Shown: in pieces, positions 6,019 through 6,918 of the stretch
Layout: each line of letters opens with the position of its first letter
Numbering within the stretch: the first letter of the stretch is position 1
Assembly: GCA_018056145.1 (NCBI GenBank)
Contig: JAGPGE010000317.1
Coordinates: forward strand, 1-6,918
DNA: 6,918 nucleotides
Reading direction: 5' to 3'
Origin: Armatimonadota bacterium
GTDB taxonomy: Bacteria; Armatimonadota; Zipacnadia; Zipacnadales; JABUFB01
Translations under genes and position numbers: made by a program
Notes under the pieces: model-generated
The model's input: the letters and a program-made list of their open reading frames with translations, nothing else
Told to the model about the DNA's origin: nothing
Databases searched by the model: none

Positions 6019-6918
6019 GGGATCACCTGCGCCTTCACCGTCTCCCCGGCGCGCACAGCTTTCAGACCATCGGCAACCTGGTCCAGCGTGTACCGGTGGC
6101 TGATGAGTGGGGCCACCTGCACGCGGCCCGACTCCAGCATCGCGATGGCCCGGGTGTCGGTAAGGGGGTTGGTGTACGCGCCCTTGATGCTCAACTCGTG
6201 GTGGAAGATCGCGTACGGCTGTACCGGGACTTCCAGGTCCTGCGGACAGACCCCGAAGAAGAGAACAGTCCCTCCACGCCGGGCGAGAGAGATCGCAGAC
6301 AGCGCGGTTGCAGGGATGCCCGCCGCTTCGATGACCACATCCGCACCGCCGCAAGTGAGATCGTGGACGGCTTCGGTCAGCCCGTCTCCGAGAGCCAACG
6401 GGTCCAGCGCATCATCGGCCGCCATCGCCAGGGCCAGTTCGCGCTTCTCCTCACGTGGCTCGCTCACGATCACCCGCGCCGCGCCGCTGTTGCGGGCCAG
6501 TTGCGCCAGAATGTTGCCGATACTTCCCGCGCCGAGAATCACCACGCAGTCGCCGGGGACGATCCCGGCCACATCGATCCCGTGCAGGCAGCAGGACACC
6601 GGCTCCATCATGGCCCACAGGTTGAGCGGCAGGGCATCCGAGACCGGTAGGGCAAGCTGTGCGGAGACCTTACACAGTTGGGCGAAGCCACCGTCGTACG
6701 TGACGCCGCAGGCGGTGGGGCTGGTGCACAGGTGGAACAGGCCGCGGTAGCAGTAGCGGCAGCGCCGGCAGGGAGTGTTCGGGTTCACCGCTACGGAATC
6801 GCCGGCCTTGAGGTGGGTCACATCCGCGCCGACCTCGAGAAGGGTCCCGCTGAGTTCGTGCCCGGCGATCACGGGGTACAGGGCGTCATACCCGCCGGAC
6901 TCGATCTTCAGGTCCGTT
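6015..6918 (-). CDS. Zinc-dependent medium-chain alcohol/polyol dehydrogenase, sorbitol/threonine dehydrogenase-like (5' end off window)
   Basis: Cytoplasmic oxidoreductase, probably oxidising a polyol or sugar hydroxyl with NAD+. The frame is open to the right edge, and the first residues TDLKIESGG continue the family's 'CGTD' motif, so the catalytic-zinc Cys lies just outside. The GTG at 6872 is internal. About 40 of the usual 340-350 residues are missing; 300 are visible. Numbering from the first visible Thr: GHE (19-21) supplies zinc ligands. Cys50, Cys53, Cys56 and Cys64 form the structural zinc site (C-x2-C-x2-C-x7-C). Glu105 in MMEPVSCCLHG is the probable remaining active-site ligand. 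GAGSIG (129-134) is the Rossmann nucleotide loop, and Glu153 at the end of the next strand favours NAD over NADP. The C-terminal KGAYTNPLTDTRAIAML, LISHRYTLDQVADGL and final KAQVIP are typical. It is the first visible gene of the coupled operon. The exact substrate cannot be told. Confidence 0.9.
   Translation of the reverse strand, partial: TDLKIESGGYDALYPVIAGHELSGTLLEVGADVTHLKAGDSVAVNPNTPCRRCRYCYRGLFHLCTSPTACGVTYDGGFAQLCKVSAQLALPVSDALPLNLWAMMEPVSCCLHGIDVAGIVPGDCVVILGAGSIGNILAQLARNSGAARVIVSEPREEKRELALAMAADDALDPLALGDGLTEAVHDLTCGGADVVIEAAGIPATALSAISLARRGGTVLFFGVCPQDLEVPVQPYAIFHHELSIKGAYTNPLTDTRAIAMLESGRVQVAPLISHRYTLDQVADGLKAVRAGETVKAQVIP
6023..6028 (-). promoter_or_regulatory. Possible ribosome binding site of the URO-D-like gene
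   Basis: AGGTGA on the minus strand lies 4 nt before the GTG at 6018, within the last codons of the dehydrogenase. The spacing is short, so initiation may depend partly on ribosomes finishing the dehydrogenase. Confidence 0.5.

Noticed and set aside
6019..6354. N-terminal extension of the URO-D-like protein (112 extra residues)
   Set aside because: The extension overlaps the dehydrogenase in another frame and reads as low-complexity Arg/Gly/Pro sequence. The GTG at 6018 sits right before the conserved ITHRER opening and makes the standard 4-bp overlap.
5032..6750. 572-codon open frame on the plus strand
   Set aside because: It lies antisense to the URO-D-like and dehydrogenase genes, both of which carry clear family motifs. 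Its translation is rich in Arg, Val, Ala and His with no recognisable domain. Long antisense frames are common in GC-rich DNA.
6870..6872. GTG as the true start of the dehydrogenase
   Set aside because: In-frame codons to the right edge encode TDLKIESGG and YP before this Val, matching the conserved N-terminal region of the family. The real start lies outside the window.

Overview
The window is a GC-rich, tightly packed bacterial segment holding four protein genes. Two of them run off the edges. The base composition, the GTG and ATG starts, and the pairing of secreted beta-helix proteins with a URO-D-family enzyme and a zinc dehydrogenase suggest an uncultured, polysaccharide-degrading lineage such as Armatimonadota, Planctomycetota/Verrucomicrobiota, Latescibacterota or Hydrogenedentota. 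This is a style-based guess: there is no rRNA or other marker gene to settle it.

Layout. Positions 1-2351 (+) hold the 3' part of a large right-handed parallel beta-helix protein with a C-terminal beta-sandwich-like region. After an 11-bp gap comes a convergent block read leftwards from the right edge: (i) a zinc-dependent medium-chain dehydrogenase of the sorbitol/threonine dehydrogenase type (6015-6918, 5' end off the window); (ii) a URO-D/methyltransferase-superfamily enzyme (4789-6018); (iii) a secreted 809-residue beta-helix protein resembling glycoside hydrolase family 141 (2363-4792). The three minus-strand genes are joined by 4-bp start/stop overlaps (GTGA, then ATGA), so they almost certainly form one translationally coupled operon whose promoter lies beyond the right edge.

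How they may work together (inference). The two beta-helix proteins look like extracytoplasmic enzymes or binding proteins for plant- or algal-type polysaccharide. The dehydrogenase and the URO-D-like protein are cytoplasmic and would process a released sugar or a substituent on it. The URO-D-like protein is not haem-pathway HemE. Its superfamily metal-ligand positions, usually His-Cys-Cys in corrinoid methyltransferases, appear to read His-Asp-Asp. No corrinoid protein, transporter or regulator is visible here.

No RNA genes, mobile elements, CRISPR arrays, clear promoters or convincing terminators were seen. Essentially every base is coding; the only non-coding stretch is 11 bp.
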